A DNA stretch of 64,000 nucleotides, from positions 124,001 to 188,000 of the forward strand of contig NZ_PVEO01000001.1 in assembly GCF_002973595.1 (NCBI RefSeq). The letters run 5' to 3'. The notes beneath the pieces were generated by a model. That model saw only the letters and a program-made list of their open reading frames with translations, did not search any database and had not been told where the DNA came from. Shown piece after piece: positions 63,310 through 64,000 of the stretch (position 1 is the first letter of the stretch; each line of letters starts with the position of its first letter). The position numbers and the translations under genes were made by a program. The DNA is from Jejuia pallidilutea (GTDB lineage: Bacteria > Bacteroidota > Bacteroidia > Flavobacteriales > Flavobacteriaceae).

Positions 63310-63792
63310 ATGAGTAAAGTAGGAGTAATAATGGGAAGTAAAAGCGATCTTCCTGTAATGCAAGATGCTATAGACATCTTAAAAGGTTTTGATATTGAAG
63401 TTGAAGTTGATATCGTTTCTGCACATCGTACCCCCGAAAAATTGTTCGATTATGGAAAAAACGCCCATACTAGAGGGTTTTCCGTAATTGTGGCCGGTGC
63501 TGGTGGTGCTGCACATTTACCTGGAATGATAGCATCGCTATCGCCCTTACCTGTTATTGGCGTTCCTGTAAAAAGCAGTAACTCTATAGATGGCTGGGAC
63601 TCTGTGCTTTCTATTTTACAAATGCCTGGCGGTGTTCCCGTAGCTACCGTTGCTTTAAATGGCGCTAAAAACGCCGGTATTCTTGCCGCACAAATTATTG
63701 GAGCGCACGATACTTGTGTTCTAGATAAAATAATAGCGTACAAAGAAGGCTTAAAGTTAAAAGTACACGAATCTGCCAAAGATTTAAAATAG
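63310..63792 (+). CDS. purE: N5-carboxyaminoimidazole ribonucleotide mutase
   Basis: 160 residues from the ATG at 63310; the longer frame to 63283 has no family match in its extra residues. Features are V-I-M-G-S-K-S-D (4-12), S-A-H-R-T-P (the catalytic histidine), and G-A-G-G-A-A-H-L-P-G. It moves the carboxyl group of N5-CAIR to C4. It pairs with purK upstream. Confidence 0.95.
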   Translation: MSKVGVIMGSKSDLPVMQDAIDILKGFDIEVEVDIVSAHRTPEKLFDYGKNAHTRGFSVIVAGAGGAAHLPGMIASLSPLPVIGVPVKSSNSIDGWDSVLSILQMPGGVPVATVALNGAKNAGILAAQIIGAHDTCVLDKIIAYKEGLKLKVHESAKDLK

Positions 63793-63793
63793 A

Positions 63794-63821
63794 GAAACCC
63801 CGACCAAAAGGCCGAGGTTTC
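63794..63821 (+). terminator. Hairpin after purE
   Basis: GAAACC.CG.CC pairs with GG.CG.GGTTTC around AAAA, two internal mismatches. No long T-run follows, so it may be a weak terminator. Confidence 0.5.
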
Positions 63822-63946
63822 ATTAGCTATTAACAATAATTCTTACGAGTTAAAAGTTTAACTCCTCTGAAAAATCTGCGCGAAAGTATAAATATTTTAC
63901 TGTGCATGCATAACATAATTAAATTTTAACACTTTTTTATTATATA

Positions 63947-64000
63947 ATGATAGACTACTCATCGACGAACGGTTTTAACACACCATACAATACAGCGCCA
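63947..64000 (+). CDS. Start of a probable M3-family (oligopeptidase/Dcp) metallopeptidase, truncated by window
   Basis: An open frame begins with ATG at 63947 and runs to the last base, giving 18 residues ending F-N-T-P-Y-N-T-A-P. A segment of the type F-x-T-P-x-x-x-x-P near the N-terminus is common in Bacteroidetes M3 dipeptidyl carboxypeptidases, and such a gene often follows purE. Only the very start is visible, so the call is tentative. Confidence 0.45.
   Translation, partial: MIDYSSTNGFNTPYNTAP

Overview
This is a low-GC chromosomal segment from a member of the Bacteroidetes, most likely a marine Flavobacteriaceae. The evidence is gene content and gene structure: a class II HMG-CoA reductase beside a GYDIA-type GHMP kinase, a fused hypoxanthine phosphoribosyltransferase-adenylate kinase, tandem POT peptide transporters with a DPP-IV peptidase, and a BT4734-type primase-like protein. 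It is also promoters of the Bacteroidetes type (-7 box TAnnTTTG) and the scarcity of Shine-Dalgarno sites. The genus cannot be fixed from the sequence alone.

Layout. 1-17.6 kb is core: the end of comEC, a thioredoxin, two POT transporters and DPP IV (peptide use), then HMG-CoA reductase and the GYDIA kinase (mevalonate pathway). These are followed by a leftward envelope block: periplasmic foldase, CNNM/CBS protein, lptC, TPR protein, outer-membrane protein, coaX. At 17.76 kb lies tRNA-Phe(GAA). Its 3' end is repeated exactly (13 bp) at 37.51 kb and bounds a 19.7-kb integrated island.

The island carries a type I restriction-modification operon (hsdR, a small unknown gene, hsdM, a long hsdS) and a DUF2971 gene with an XRE regulator. 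Next come five small unknown genes, mostly membrane proteins or a lipoprotein. Then there is a compact four-gene unit: a LexA-like S24 repressor and an SRAP (HMCES-type) protein transcribed leftward, and a short DNA polymerase III alpha plus a DinB polymerase transcribed rightward. All four appear to be governed by one 37-bp palindromic operator. The island ends with a primase-like protein, an excisionase-like HTH protein and a tyrosine integrase. No conjugation genes are visible. The repressor/SRAP/polymerase unit is the most interesting system here: it reads as a mobile, privately regulated translesion-synthesis module.

37.5-42.2 kb is a copper/metal module (multicopper oxidase with a C-terminal barrel-like extension, permease, DUF302 protein). 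It lies between two near-identical terminators, suggesting an earlier insertion. 42.2-51 kb holds two-domain UspA, a patatin, an Mla/MCE lipid transporter (mlaE-mlaF-mlaD), an orphan LacI regulator with a truncated lipoprotein behind it, and an ECF sigma / membrane protein / outer-membrane protein operon. 51-57.3 kb holds the ATP-grasp / alpha-E / transglutaminase trio and an arsenic operon (arsR, DUF6428, phosphatase-type arsenate reductase, ACR3 pump). 57.3-64 kb is core again: polyprenyl diphosphate synthase, rlmN, an intergenic repeat-like element, obg, hpt-adk, purK, purE and the start of a probable M3 peptidase.
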